A DNA stretch of 49,939 nucleotides from Gp6-AA40 sp032156805 (GCA_032156805.1 JALDXQ010000029.1:1-49939); one strand, 5' to 3'. Positions 9,716 to 18,678 are shown, counted from the first letter of the stretch. Translations and numbers: made by a program. Notes: generated by a model from the letters alone, not told the origin.

Positions 9716-10968
9716 CCAGCATCGCCAGCATCGTCACACCATCCCAGGCCGGCTTCAACGTGCGCCGGATCCGCGAGGACTTTCCCATTCTTGGGCAGAC
9801 CGTGCACGGCAAACCGCTCGTGTACCTGGACAACGCTGCGACGACGCAGAAGCCTCGCGCTGTGCTTGACGCGTTGATGGCCTACTACGGCGAGGACAAT
9901 GCGAACGTCCACCGCGGCGTCCATCTGCTCAGCGAGCGCGCCACTCGAGCGTTCGAGGACGCCCGCGCCACGGTGCAGCGGTTCATCAACGCAGCCTCCA
10001 CGCACGAAATCGTCTTCACGCGCAACGCCACCGAAGGCATCAATCTGGTTGCCCAGACATTTGGTCGCAGACGTCTCGGCCCGGGGGACGAGGTGGTGAT
10101 CTCCGCCATGGAGCACCACTCCAACATCGTGCCCTGGCAGATGGTGTGTGAGGAAAAGGGCGCGGCCTTGCGGGTGATTCCGATCACTGACGAGGGGGTG
10201 CTGCAGATCGAGGAGTACGAGCGCCTTCTCGGGCCCCGCACGAAGCTGCTCTCGATCGTCCATCTGTCGAACGTGCTCGGGACGATCAATCCCGTCCAGC
10301 AGATGATTGCGACGGCGCATCGCCGTGGCGTGCCGGTGCTCATCGACGGATCCCAGGCGGCGCATCACATGACGGTGGACGTCCAGGCGCTCGACGCCGA
10401 CTTCTACGTGTTCACGGGCCACAAGCTGTACGGACCGACCGGCATCGGCGTGTTGTACGGCAAGGAGCGCCTGCTCGAGGAGATGCCGCCGTATCAAGGC
10501 GGCGGCGACATGATCAAGTCGGTCACGTTCGAGAAGACCACTTACAACGCCCTGCCGTACAAGTTCGAAGCGGGAACACCGAACATCGCGGGCGCGATAG
10601 GGTTGGCGGCGGCGGTGGACTACGTCACCGCGATCGGGATCGGTCGCATCTCGGCCCACGAGCGTGAGCTGCTGGCGTACGGAACGGCGGCGCTGTCGTC
10701 GCTGCCGGGCTTGACGCTCGTCGGAACGGCGGTGGCGAAGTCGAGCGTGCTCTCGTTCGTAATGGACGGCGTGCACCCGCACGACATCGGCACCATCGTC
10801 GATCAGGAAGGCGTCGCGATCCGCACCGGGCACCACTGTGCTCAGCCCCTGATGCAGCGGTTGGGCATTCCTGCCACCGCGCGCGCGTCGCTGGCGTTGT
10901 ATAACACCCGCGAGGAGATCGACGCTCTCGTCGCGGCGCTCTACAAGGTGCGCCAAATCTTCACATGA
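9712..10968 (+). CDS. sufS: Cysteine desulfurase SufS
   Basis: A 418-residue class-V aminotransferase-fold PLP enzyme that takes sulfur from L-cysteine. The PLP-binding lysine is in FTGHKLYGPTGIGVLYG, and the persulfide cysteine is near residue 376 in RTGHHCAQPLMQRLG, the short-loop SufS (group II) arrangement. The N-terminal VYLDNAATTQKPRAV motif is typical. Group II enzymes need a sulfur acceptor, supplied here by SufU, whose start overlaps this stop (ATGA at 10965). Confidence 0.97.
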   Translation: MTSIASIVTPSQAGFNVRRIREDFPILGQTVHGKPLVYLDNAATTQKPRAVLDALMAYYGEDNANVHRGVHLLSERATRAFEDARATVQRFINAASTHEIVFTRNATEGINLVAQTFGRRRLGPGDEVVISAMEHHSNIVPWQMVCEEKGAALRVIPITDEGVLQIEEYERLLGPRTKLLSIVHLSNVLGTINPVQQMIATAHRRGVPVLIDGSQAAHHMTVDVQALDADFYVFTGHKLYGPTGIGVLYGKERLLEEMPPYQGGGDMIKSVTFEKTTYNALPYKFEAGTPNIAGAIGLAAAVDYVTAIGIGRISAHERELLAYGTAALSSLPGLTLVGTAVAKSSVLSFVMDGVHPHDIGTIVDQEGVAIRTGHHCAQPLMQRLGIPATARASLALYNTREEIDALVAALYKVRQIFT

Positions 10969-11423
10969 CCGATCTTCGGGAGCTGTATCAAGAGGTCATC
11001 CTCGACCATAACCGCCGGCCGCGCAACTTCCGCGCGATTGAAGGCGCCAACCGGCACGCGGAGGGTTACAACCCCCTCTGCGGGGATCGGCTGTCGCTCT
11101 ACCTCAAGGTCGAGGATGGGGTGATCAAGGACGCCAGCTTCCAGGGATCGGGATGCGCGATCTCGAAAGCGTCGGCGTCGATGATGACCGACAGCGTCAA
11201 GGGGAAAACGCTGAGCGAGGCCCGCGGCATGTTCGAGCAATTCCACCAGATGGTGACCGGGAACGCCGATCCACTCGCCCATCCCGAACGGCTGGGCAAG
11301 CTGGCGGTGTTCGAAGGCGTCCGCCACTACCCGGCGCGCGTGAAATGCGCAAGCCTCGCCTGGCACACGCTTCGCTCTGCAATTGACGCGAAGGACGAGG
11401 TCGTGTCGACAGAAGCGGGGTAG
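10965..11423 (+). CDS. sufU: Sulfur acceptor / scaffold SufU
   Basis: A 152-residue zinc-dependent sulfurtransferase of the IscU fold that accepts persulfide sulfur from SufS. The zinc ligands C39 and D41 (NPLCGD), C64 (GSGCAIS) and C128 (RVKCASLAW) are all present. The 18-residue insertion that separates SufU from IscU spans about residues 75-95. It is translationally coupled to sufS. Confidence 0.94.
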   Translation: MTDLRELYQEVILDHNRRPRNFRAIEGANRHAEGYNPLCGDRLSLYLKVEDGVIKDASFQGSGCAISKASASMMTDSVKGKTLSEARGMFEQFHQMVTGNADPLAHPERLGKLAVFEGVRHYPARVKCASLAWHTLRSAIDAKDEVVSTEAG

Positions 11424-11437
11424 GGCGAGCGACGGCC

Positions 11438-11866
11438 ATGGCTGACGACATCATCAAGCTCACTGACGAACACGCGGCGCGTGCCGAAGAGGCGGCGCGG
11501 GCGGCTTCGCATGCGGGCGCGACAGCCGGTGCGATCTTCGAGCGTCGTGACTCCGTCAAGACTCTCGCGATGCAAGCGCAGATCGTCGAGGTGCTCTCGA
11601 CGATCTTTGACCCTGAAATCCCCGTCAACATCTACGAACTCGGCCTCATCTACGAGATCGCCGTCGACACCGACCACGTGGTCGGTGTGCGCATGACGTT
11701 GACGGCGCCTGGCTGCCCGGCGGCTCAGAGCCTTCCCGTCGAAGTCGTCAACAAGCTGAAGCAACTGCCCGGTGTCACCGACGCCCACGTGGACATCGTC
11801 TGGGACCCACCTTGGGACAGAGACCGGATGTCGGACGCCGCGAAACTGCAGCTCGGGATGTTCTGA
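11438..11866 (+). CDS. sufT: SufT / MIP18-family Fe-S maturation protein
   Basis: A 142-residue protein whose C-terminal about 100 residues form a DUF59/MIP18 domain: VLSTIFDPEIPVNIYELGL, the reactive-cysteine motif LTAPGCPAAQ, and VDIVWDPPWDRDRMSDAAK. SufT helps deliver clusters to client proteins under high demand. The first 45 residues are alanine-rich and helical and are not part of the domain. It is the last recognisable SUF gene, 14 bases after sufU. No convincing terminator hairpin is visible after the stop. Confidence 0.92.
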   Translation: MADDIIKLTDEHAARAEEAARAASHAGATAGAIFERRDSVKTLAMQAQIVEVLSTIFDPEIPVNIYELGLIYEIAVDTDHVVGVRMTLTAPGCPAAQSLPVEVVNKLKQLPGVTDAHVDIVWDPPWDRDRMSDAAKLQLGMF

Positions 11867-11983
11867 CCAACCGCGCGCTGTTATCGAGAAGGCCGTGAAG
11901 GAGGCCGTCCGCGAGCGAGTCCAGGATGCTGAACGAATCAGCTGAGCGATGATGGTGCGTTAGACGGCGACGACTGCCGTGAT

Positions 11984-12469
11984 GTGGATGTCAGCTGTCA
12001 CCTTCCGTCGGCGCAGACGGAGGGCGTCAAGGAAACCGGACAGTTCGTGAATGCAGGCGACGACACGTCGAGTGCCGTGGGCAAGGCGAGGCTGCAGGTC
12101 CAGAACACGCTCGCGGCCTATAACGCGCTGGTGAGACAACCATCGAAAGACATGAAGGGTGGATTTCAAGAGACTGTTGAACGACGCGCAGGACACCGGC
12201 GAGAGAGTCGACGACGCGCGGGAACGGGTCATGAAGATGGAGACGGCGGGAGCCACGTACTCGCCGGGCGCGCAGCCGCCATCAAGGGGATCCAGGACGC
12301 AGACTTGCGCGGGAAGGGGCAGCAGCGGCTCGAAGAGAGCAGGAAGGGGTATGCCGCCGTGATGGCGTCGCTTCGCGAAGCTGGCCAGTCGCTCCAGAAG
12401 GTGCGGACCGATCTCGACAACCAGATCACATTTCTTGGTAGCGATCTGACGCCCAGTGCGACATCGTGA
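11984..12469 (+). pseudogene. DUF2959-type protein with two compensating frameshifts
   Basis: The reading frame from 11984 encodes a DUF2959-like stretch (TGQFVNAGDDTSSAVGKAR ... QPSKDMKGGF), then homology moves to the next frame near 12155 (FKRLLNDAQDTGERVDDAR ... KMETAG) and returns to the first frame near 12265 (AAIKGIQDADLRGKGQQRL ... ITFLGSDLTPSATS). The two shifts cancel, so the open frame runs through while the middle third is nonsense. Either an assembly error or a decayed gene. The N-terminal lipoprotein or signal region of the family is missing. Confidence 0.6.
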
Positions 12470-12656
12470 GGCCACGGAGATCGGGGTGTGCGGGATCGTT
12501 CCGTACGGCGACCACGAAGCGTTTGCCATCAGTGTCGAAGCGATCGACCAGAGACCAGCGTCTGTCGACCAAGCCCTCCCAGCTGTTCATTGCCGCATGA
12601 CGAAGCCACGCGCGCACAGTCCCGACCAACGATCGGCCCGGCAGCGGCAAGCACAC
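12462..12656 (-). pseudogene. LuxR-type regulator fragment
   Basis: The minus strand encodes NSWEGLVDRRWSLVDRFDTD followed by GKRFVVAVRNDPAHPDLRGLT, which matches the linker just before the helix-turn-helix of a LuxR-type regulator family. The frame then runs into unrelated sequence (TMSHWASDRYQEM, stop at 12426) exactly where the DNA-binding domain should begin. It is a truncated relic with no recognisable start. Confidence 0.5.
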
Positions 12657-12793
12657 GGCGGATCGGTTGAAGGTCTTCTAATCCCGACTTGGCCAGTGGA
12701 TGTGTGTGTGCAAAAGCAGGCAGCGTTGGTTGCGCCGCGAGGATAGATTTCGCCTTTCGCCGCCGGCGGCCTCCACCTGTCGCTCCACAGTGA

Positions 12794-12935
12794 GATCTCG
12801 AACTGCACATCGTTCCAGATTGGTCGCAACGACTGCGGTTACGACATTGAGCGACCGAGATTGCGGTGAACGCGTCGGACACCGAGAACGGGTCGGGCGG
12901 CAGAACCTCGCGAGCGGTCAAGTTCCGTTGGCAAG
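12794..12935 (+). repeat. Degenerate copy of the 3' end of the gene at 17827-18294
   Basis: Translation from 12794 gives DLELHIVPDWSQRL, nearly identical to DLELHIVPDLSRRP at the end of the protein encoded at 17827-18294. The similarity continues at DNA level past the stop codon (GATTGCGGTGAACG and onward), matching about 18217-18350. This is a relic of a duplicated gene end, with the upstream part lost. Confidence 0.6.
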
Positions 12936-12952
12936 ACGCTGCCCAGGTGGGC

Positions 12953-13429
12953 TCAGTGATGCCGGGGAAAATACTTGGCGATAACGCCTTTCATCCGGCG
13001 ACGTCCGACTCTGTTCGCGCTGTGAACGGTTGGCTCTTGCGTCGGCCAGTGTCCTGTCTCGGCCATCCAGACGCAAAGGTCATACCCCGTGCCGACATGG
13101 TGACAATGCGGCATCGTTCGGAAGTGGTGCGCTTCCAGCCACTCATCCACGCCCATGCCGTCCATGCAGGTCTCGCACGCACCCAAATCGTGGTCGAGGC
13201 TCGCGCGATCGACGCGACCGGTCTTGAGGTGCAGCTTTGCGTCGCCAATGGTCGTGACGGCGACCCAGCCGGCAGGCGCCGGGCGGTCATCGTCAAGCCA
13301 CAGGGAGATCGGTCGCTGGCTGTCGTCGGCGCTCGCCTGTGCTACGTCTCTCATCACGGCTACCATCACCTCTAAGTTGACCACGCGTCGTGCGTGGATT
13401 TGCCGCACGTCGACGGGAATCGCAGTCAC
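12953..13429 (-). CDS. Cyclic-phosphate-processing receiver-like protein
   Basis: A 158-residue protein whose core reads ISLWLDDDRPAPAGWVAV, then RASLDHDLG, GTGYDLCVWMAETGHWP and VHSANRVGRRRM. This order of acidic DDxRP, SLDHDLG and HSAN motifs matches the divergent receiver-like fold named for predicted cyclic-phosphate processing. A CETCMDG insertion after DHDLGA carries two cysteines not usual for the family. The function is inferred from motifs; a role in nucleotide signalling or RNA-end processing is only proposed for the family. The exact start is uncertain. Confidence 0.65.
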   Translation of the reverse strand: MTAIPVDVRQIHARRVVNLEVMVAVMRDVAQASADDSQRPISLWLDDDRPAPAGWVAVTTIGDAKLHLKTGRVDRASLDHDLGACETCMDGMGVDEWLEAHHFRTMPHCHHVGTGYDLCVWMAETGHWPTQEPTVHSANRVGRRRMKGVIAKYFPRHH

Positions 13430-13477
13430 GCGTCAGCGCACACCGCTCGCCCAGCCGTGACGGCGTGACGGTGCAGA

Positions 13478-13702
13478 TTATCCGCGGCTGGCAACCCATG
13501 CGGCATAGCCATTGACGGCGAGGAGCCGCAGCGCATTCCAGCGTTGGCCGCATCTCTCACAGCTCCACGAGGCACCAGCGTCGACCGCCTGGCGCGTCAG
13601 AGATGAGTGTGTCGTCTGACACAACGGACAGGTGAGCGACGAGAACTCGTCTGGCGCGGCATCGACCATCGTGGTGACCTGCGTTGTGGAAGGGCTGGTC
13701 AT
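13478..13702 (-). CDS. Small zinc-ribbon protein
   Basis: A 74-residue protein with two cysteine knuckles, LTCPLCQTTH and WSCERCGQRW, that form a treble-clef or ribbon zinc site, followed by NALRLLAVNGYAAWVA. It resembles the second small ribbon protein at 15192-15383, which has the same two-knuckle layout. The binding partner is unknown. Confidence 0.6.
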   Translation of the reverse strand: MTSPSTTQVTTMVDAAPDEFSSLTCPLCQTTHSSLTRQAVDAGASWSCERCGQRWNALRLLAVNGYAAWVASRG

Positions 13703-13710
13703 CGCGATCC

Positions 13711-14415
13711 TCAGGGCCGAAAGGCGGCCTTGTTCGTTGCGCGAGTCTTATCGCGCGTGGCAGTGGACTCGGCGACATCCTGCTTGCGTTTTTCCAACTC
13801 TCGTTGTGGTGCTTCGAGCGCATCCAGCCTGATAGCCTCGCGAATCGCGCTTCGGGCGCGTGCGCTCAATGCCTTCGAGCTCAAGACGAGCTGAAAGTCA
13901 GGCGAATACATGTCGCGGAGGAGCGTCAGCGACGCGGCGGTGTCACTCCACTGCGCCAGCACGATGGCGTCGTCGAGCACGCCCGACGGCAGCTCGGTTC
14001 GCACGATTGTCGATTTGAGCACTGGCGCGCCGTAGGCAGCCGAAAGGGACTGGATGATGTCGTCGTTCGTCAGGCCAGTCGTCCGCTCGCGGTCGTAGGT
14101 CACGAGCACTTGATAGAGCGCGTCGTTCACGAAGGTGAATGCGATGTCGCGAACCGGATCGGCCGACGCGCTGCCGGGGCTCACGTACGGCGCTCGCCAC
14201 CGCAATTCCTGAATCGTCGCCGGGCGCTCGTGAAGCGTGCTAGCCTCGGTCGCGCGCGATCCGATACGCGGGCCGATAGCCGTCGCGACCGTGGCGACGC
14301 TGCTTTCGAGCGCGTACTCGCGATAGCGCGATAACTCCTGGACCTCCTGCGCCACGATTACTTGCCCGCTGACGATGAGGCCCACTGCAATGACGAGAGT
14401 GTGTGCACTGTTCAT
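13711..14415 (-). CDS. Secreted protein of unknown function
   Basis: A 234-residue protein beginning with a signal peptide (MNSAHTLVIAVGLIVSGQVI then AQE). The mature part contains DPVRDIAFTFVNDALYQVLVTYDRER and a mixed helical C-terminal tail rich in lysine and arginine (after about residue 195). The pattern of an aromatic beta-strand followed by DIIQSLSAAYG is seen in periplasmic proteins of unknown role in Acidobacteriota. The start at 14415 is chosen because it places the signal peptide at the N-terminus; the frame is open to 14487. Confidence 0.6.
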   Translation of the reverse strand: MNSAHTLVIAVGLIVSGQVIVAQEVQELSRYREYALESSVATVATAIGPRIGSRATEASTLHERPATIQELRWRAPYVSPGSASADPVRDIAFTFVNDALYQVLVTYDRERTTGLTNDDIIQSLSAAYGAPVLKSTIVRTELPSGVLDDAIVLAQWSDTAASLTLLRDMYSPDFQLVLSSKALSARARSAIREAIRLDALEAPQRELEKRKQDVAESTATRDKTRATNKAAFRP

Positions 14416-14530
14416 GAAGGACTCCAAGGTTTCCAACACGTTTAGCCTGACACGTCGCGTGGCGCCTGTCTGTGCTGGACAGCACACAGTTGGGCCTGAG
14501 TTCTTGGGCCTCGTCGGTCATTGCCCGCAC

Positions 14531-14763
14531 GTTCAGCTCGTCCTGACTGGCGAACCGGTTGTGGAAAATCATGTTCGCCGCCACACCCAGCTGCTGGCCG
14601 CGCGCCTCGAGCATCAGGCGATACGCTTCCCCCTCGTGCTCGATCACATGCGGATGTGTCGCACCGAGAACCATGTAGACCACGGCGGGGTGAGTCGCGA
14701 CGATCACGGCAACGCGTCGATGACGTGTTCGCTACCCTTGTCCCGCGCCAAGACCTGGTTGAC
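14531..14763 (-). pseudogene. Glycosyltransferase fragment, frameshifted
   Basis: The minus strand encodes LARDKGSEHVIDALP, hits a stop, and the homology resumes in another frame with IVATHPAVVYMVLGATHPHV then GEAYRLMLEARGQQLGV and IFHNRFASQDEL. These blocks match the UDP-sugar-binding C-terminal domain of a group 1 glycosyltransferase. Both ends are missing, so this is an internal relic. Confidence 0.65.
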
Positions 14764-14974
14764 GTTCAGGGAGTCGGCCGCTCGCTGATACGCGTCGAAA
14801 TCGCCGACGGCGATCTCGAACCGGACACGGGATGGATAGATGTGCCATGCGCCGCAGGTCGCGGCGACGCGCCGATCGTATGAGAGGCGACGGCCGAGGC
14901 TGTTCACTCTTGCACAGAGTCCTCTGTGCACAACAGAACAGACGTCGGCCTCGCGATCAGACATTATCGCGCTC

Positions 14975-15154
14975 ATGACAACGAACCTGTCGACGTCCGC
15001 CGAGGCCAAAGCGGAGTCAGATCAGCGCTGGGCGCACTGGATCGCGGCCGGTGCGCGACGAAACCGTAAGAGCCAGAAGCGCGCCGCGACGCTTGCGATC
15101 GTGATTGGCTGCGTTCTGGCTCTCTGGCTGGTCAAAGTGCTGGTGCTCGGGTAG
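14975..15154 (+). CDS. Small single-pass membrane protein
   Basis: A 59-residue protein with a polar N-terminus (about residues 1-38, ending in a basic NRKSQKRAA) and one membrane helix (TLAIVIGCVLALWLVKVLVLG) at the C-terminus. The basic stretch before the helix predicts a cytoplasmic N-terminus. Family unknown. A small zinc ribbon follows 38 bases downstream on the same strand. Confidence 0.5.
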   Translation: MTTNLSTSAEAKAESDQRWAHWIAAGARRNRKSQKRAATLAIVIGCVLALWLVKVLVLG

Positions 15155-15191
15155 GCGAGCCTTGAATAGGAGCCTTCATAGAGGGGACGCG

Positions 15192-15383
15192 ATGCCTGAT
15201 ACACAATTCATGAAGCCACTCGCCCGCCCGACCGCGTGCCCACAGTGTGGCGGCAAGATCATCGACACGCTCGCAAAGGTCATGACTGCGGACACGTGCT
15301 GGCGGTGCCGCGAATGCGAGGCGACCTGGACCATCGCCAGCCTCGCCCTGAGTGGTGCGAGTGGCCGTGTGGGTCGTCGATAA
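15192..15383 (+). CDS. Small zinc-ribbon protein
   Basis: A 63-residue protein with TACPQCGGKI and CWRCRECEATW cysteine knuckles that form a probable zinc ribbon. The ATG at 15192 follows a GAGGGG ribosome site. It is similar in layout to the protein at 13478-13702. The role is unknown; such proteins are usually DNA- or protein-binding accessory factors. Confidence 0.6.
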   Translation: MPDTQFMKPLARPTACPQCGGKIIDTLAKVMTADTCWRCRECEATWTIASLALSGASGRVGRR

Positions 15384-15403
15384 GCCGTTGGCCCACCGCA
15401 AGG

Positions 15404-15520
15404 TCACCGCACGGAGACGTTCCCGGCACGGGGACTCTTCGGGACCTGGCCGATAGTGAATGAGGTCATCTGGCCTTCCCGCAACTCGTTGAAGGGCGTG
15501 CCAGTGCAAGCGGACAGCGC
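15404..15520 (-). pseudogene. Cold-shock protein C-terminal remnant
   Basis: The minus strand encodes GTPFNELREGQMTSFTIGQ and KSPRAGNVSVR, which aligns with the last third of CspA-type OB-fold proteins (F..L.EGQ.V.F...GPKGPRAENV). The RNP1 and RNP2 RNA-binding motifs that define the family are absent upstream, so only the tail of the gene is left. Confidence 0.5.
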
Positions 15521-15573
15521 CATCCGGCCCACTGTAGGAAGCGGGTGCCTGGTGCGCTGTTCAGACTGAACAC

Positions 15574-16530
15574 ATGACTCGAATCTCAATGACGCCAGGA
15601 TGGCCTTCTCGCCGCCGCAATGCCGAACCCAAGATGGCAGTGGTAGCCTTCGCCGTCGCGATGGTTCTGCAAACGGTCAATCCGCAGATGAGTGGACTGT
15701 CATCGACTCGACAGTCGGCAGGGGATGCTCACGCTCCCACCCTCGAGCAGGCGCAGCGATTCTTCTATAACGGGGACTACGACAGGGCAGCCGCGTTGAC
15801 CCTTGTGCTCTGTGAGGCTCGCCCCGACGATCTCGATGTCTGCGAATTGCGCACGGCCAGTCTGCTCTTTCAGATCAAAAAGGCGCTCGGAGAAACGGCA
15901 GAGCGTGACAAGAGCCTCGCGTGGAACCGCTGTGCTGTCTGTCCTGAGTTCATGTCCGCATTCAGTGCGGAGACGGTCCGCGGGCAAGGCTTCGCGCGCG
16001 CAAGGCTGAAAATCCACCCCGATGACCCGGACATGTTGTTCTTCTTGGGAAAGTTGGACCTGAACTATGTGTGGCTGCAATTGGGCACACTTGGGCGCAA
16101 GACGGGATGGGATGAGTACTGGGAGGCGCGCCAATCGCTCGACCGTGTCATTCGCATGAATCCAGAGCATGTTCGGGCGCGCGTCGCCCGAGCGTGGGTG
16201 GATTACATCGTCGGGTCGACGATTCCCCGCGGTGTTCGCTGGCTCCTCGGCGGGGGGAACAAGAAGCGTGGACTCCTCGCCGTCCGCCAGGTGGCGGAAA
16301 GCGGCAGCGGCGAGTTCTTCGATCGAGTCGAAGCGATGTTCGCTTTCTGGGACATGCAGGTGCGCGAACGGGACATCTCGGGAGCCATCGCAACCGCGCA
16401 GTTACTGGCGCGCGATTTCCCCGAGAACACAGAACTGCGCAGGTTTCTCGCGATTCACGACTCGCCGGGCGCAAACGATGGGCTGGGTTCCCCACCGCGA
16501 CGAGCGCCCCGCGCTCGTGCCGGGCCATAG
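15574..16530 (+). CDS. Exported TPR-like protein
   Basis: A 318-residue protein with an N-terminal signal or anchor (about residues 20-40, MAVVAFAVAMVLQTVNP) followed by helical repeats: YNGDYDRAAALTLVLCEARP, then KIHPDDPDMLFFLGKLDLNY and SLDRVIRMNPEHVRARVARA. These are tetratricopeptide-like units with degenerate consensus. The C-terminal segment (about 250-318) has an acidic helix and a basic tail. Probably a periplasmic adaptor; no specific partner is indicated by the neighbours. Confidence 0.65.
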   Translation: MTRISMTPGWPSRRRNAEPKMAVVAFAVAMVLQTVNPQMSGLSSTRQSAGDAHAPTLEQAQRFFYNGDYDRAAALTLVLCEARPDDLDVCELRTASLLFQIKKALGETAERDKSLAWNRCAVCPEFMSAFSAETVRGQGFARARLKIHPDDPDMLFFLGKLDLNYVWLQLGTLGRKTGWDEYWEARQSLDRVIRMNPEHVRARVARAWVDYIVGSTIPRGVRWLLGGGNKKRGLLAVRQVAESGSGEFFDRVEAMFAFWDMQVRERDISGAIATAQLLARDFPENTELRRFLAIHDSPGANDGLGSPPRRAPRARAGP

Positions 16531-16659
16531 GTAAACTTGGTCACCGTGGCCTCGCGAGCGCATGTGGCATGACTATCTGGTGCAGTCCCGTCACGTTCAT
16601 CACGATCACGTGATCGAGCACTCGCGGCGGATCGATCGCGCAGAGCGGCATCGGTGTGG

Positions 16660-17245
16660 CTATCGCGTAGGGACGCGCTGGTCTTTCAGGCTCAGCAGGC
16701 CGAGTAGACAGTCGAGGCATTCCAATGTCCAAGACGGGCGCGTCCGGCCGAACTCCTCGACAGCCGCCAGCGCACTTGGTCCGTCACCGGCCGTCACGAC
16801 GGTATGCCCCTCGCTCTCCAGGAAATAGCGCATCATTTCGCAAGCATCCTCGTTGTCGTCTGCAACCAGGATCCGAAGAGAACGCGCAGAGGCCACAGGC
16901 TCTGCTGCGTCAGAGTCGTCGTTTGCTGCCAATCGCGCCGACCGTTTCAGCAGCGCTGACCGGGGTGGTTCCGCGCCTCGCGCATCCACGGGAACGTCGT
17001 AGTCTCGAAGAGCGCCAGAAGGACTGCTCTTCGGTGCCCGGCCGACTGAAGGGCAGGACGCGCAGCGTATATGGCAGGTCTACTCTTGATCGTGCTCGAC
17101 CAGCTGCGCGTACTCGGCCGCCGTCGTGAAGCCGCGAAGCAGCATGCGGCGGGCACTGCGACGCCTGATGGTCGTATCGCGGTACTGACTGAAGTCGACG
17201 CCGGACATCTTCTGCAGCGCGGCGAGCACGCGAGGGAGCTGATCA
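16660..17245 (-). pseudogene. CheR / receiver signalling protein relic
   Basis: Read on the minus strand, three blocks in different frames follow the order of a CheB/CheR-type sensor fusion. First, near 17245-17083, LQKMSGVDFSQYRDTTIRRR and ARRMLLRGF, the CheR N-terminal helices, ended by a stop. Then YTLRVLPFSR near 17060, a PAS-like strand. Then LRILVADDNEDACEMMRYFL near 16890-16830 and, in a shifted frame, VLDIGMPRL near 16730, the phospho-acceptor region of a receiver domain. Multiple frameshifts and deletions make it non-functional. Confidence 0.55.
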
Positions 17246-17826
17246 CTTCTTCAGCGGACACGGGCTCGCGAGAGGCGCGTTCACCGGCCGAGCATAAGGC
17301 CTCGCACGCCGTCACAAACTCAACGGCCCTGCTTCGGAAAAGGGTCCGCCGGCGATCGAAAACCATTCGCGTGCACCATGGTGGCGAGAGTCGATCCTCG
17401 CGAGAACGTGCGTGTGTTGAGTGAGCACGACAAGTCGGTCCGACCGTCCGCAGCCCGGCTGGCGCAATCCGGGACGGATAGACCCCGGCTTTGCGTTTCG
17501 TGGTAGTGTGTGGCCGGCTGTTTTGAGCCTCCCGTAATTCCGCGGGTTCCTCACCATGGCTTGGTGCAGAGGAATTCATGGAATTTTTCGACGCCTCGCA
17601 TCCCACTCTTGCCATTGGTTCGGCATCGGCGTGTCGACTCGCTTCCGACGGCGGACCGCTGGTGTCCAGAACCTTCCTGGAACAGCGAGCCGGTAGGGCC
17701 GCCGGTCGCCCCTACGCCGTACACCAGGGCTGATACACCGTCTGATCGAATCGCGGCGGTGTGGTCCGGGAACGCGTAACGGTCGGTAGCACGTCAGAGG
17801 GACTTCCCGTTCAAAGGAGAAGAATC
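17246..17826. other. Non-coding stretch, nothing recognisable
   Basis: I see no family-like frame on either strand in these 580 bases apart from short arginine-rich open frames typical of GC-rich non-coding DNA. A purine-rich ribosome site (AAAGGAGA) for the next gene lies at the right edge. The stretch probably holds the promoter of the gene at 17827 plus eroded sequence. Confidence 0.4.
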
Positions 17827-18294
17827 ATGACCTTACGCAAGTGGATAGGAGGACCGAATCCCGCGATGCCGGATCCGTGGATGGATCTCGAGGCACTCGC
17901 TGAGGTCGAGGTGTCAAGCGAGGATCCCAGTTGGCCGATTGACGGGGCGTTGATCGAAGGCGACGGGCATGGTTGGCGCGCGGCAGTACCGGGTGAGCAG
18001 ACACTACGAGTTCGCTTCGACGCGCCCCAATCGCTCGGCGTGATACATCTCGTGTTCGAAGAAACGGAATACGAGCGAGTGCAGGAGTTCACGCTGCAAT
18101 GGTCGCCTGATCGTGGTCGTACGTTCCATTCGCTCGTCCGACAGCAGTTCACGTTCAGTCCCACGGGAGCAATCCGCGAGATGGAGAACTACGCCGTCGA
18201 GCTGCAGGATGTGACCGATCTCGAGCTGCACATCGTCCCGGACCTGTCGCGACGACCGCTGCGTGCGACATTGAGCGAGCTGAGATTGCGGTGA
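17827..18294 (+). CDS. Carbohydrate-binding / discoidin-like protein
   Basis: A 155-residue protein starting LRKWIGGPNPAMPDPWMDLE, with a beta-sandwich-like body (EQTLRVRFDAPQSLGVIHLV, EFTLQWSPDRGRTFHSLV) and the ending DLELHIVPDLSRR. The pattern of alternating strands with RVRFD and LQWSPDGG is that of F5/8 type C (discoidin) carbohydrate-binding modules. The start has a strong AAAGGAGA site six bases upstream. No signal peptide, so it may act in the cytoplasm. A decayed copy of its 3' end lies at 12794-12935. Confidence 0.7.
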   Translation: MTLRKWIGGPNPAMPDPWMDLEALAEVEVSSEDPSWPIDGALIEGDGHGWRAAVPGEQTLRVRFDAPQSLGVIHLVFEETEYERVQEFTLQWSPDRGRTFHSLVRQQFTFSPTGAIREMENYAVELQDVTDLELHIVPDLSRRPLRATLSELRLR

Positions 18295-18440
18295 ACGAAT
18301 CGGACAGCGTGAACGGGGGCCCGGCGGTACAACCTCGCCTCGCTACGCGAACGGTCCCGCTCTCGTGTTGTGCGACCGACCGGGGGAGTGCACTATTGCA
18401 CAGACAGCGCTGCCAACAGCCCCGTATGCTACTGAGAACC

Positions 18441-18647
18441 ATGAGTCTTCAACTAATCAAGATGTCAGTCTCGGCGGGGTGGGTGGTAATCGCAACGGCG
18501 ATCGCGATCGCGCTGGCGGTCGACATGTCATGGCCCAAGGGCTTGATGCTCGCCGGCTTTGGCCTGCTCCCGCCACTGGCGCTCCTGCTCCTGTGGAACG
18601 AACCGGCGCAGACCATGACCGAAAGCATCAACGACGCGCGACGATAG
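18441..18647 (+). CDS. Small two-helix membrane protein
   Basis: A 68-residue protein with two hydrophobic helices (about residues 8-27 and 34-51: GWVVIATAIAIALAVDM and MLAGFGLLPPLALLLLW) joined by a short SWPKG turn, and a polar tail. The start could also be the in-frame ATG at 18426. Family not recognised. Confidence 0.5.
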   Translation: MSLQLIKMSVSAGWVVIATAIAIALAVDMSWPKGLMLAGFGLLPPLALLLLWNEPAQTMTESINDARR

Positions 18648-18678
18648 CCTCACCGGCACACGTATCGACCTTCACGTC

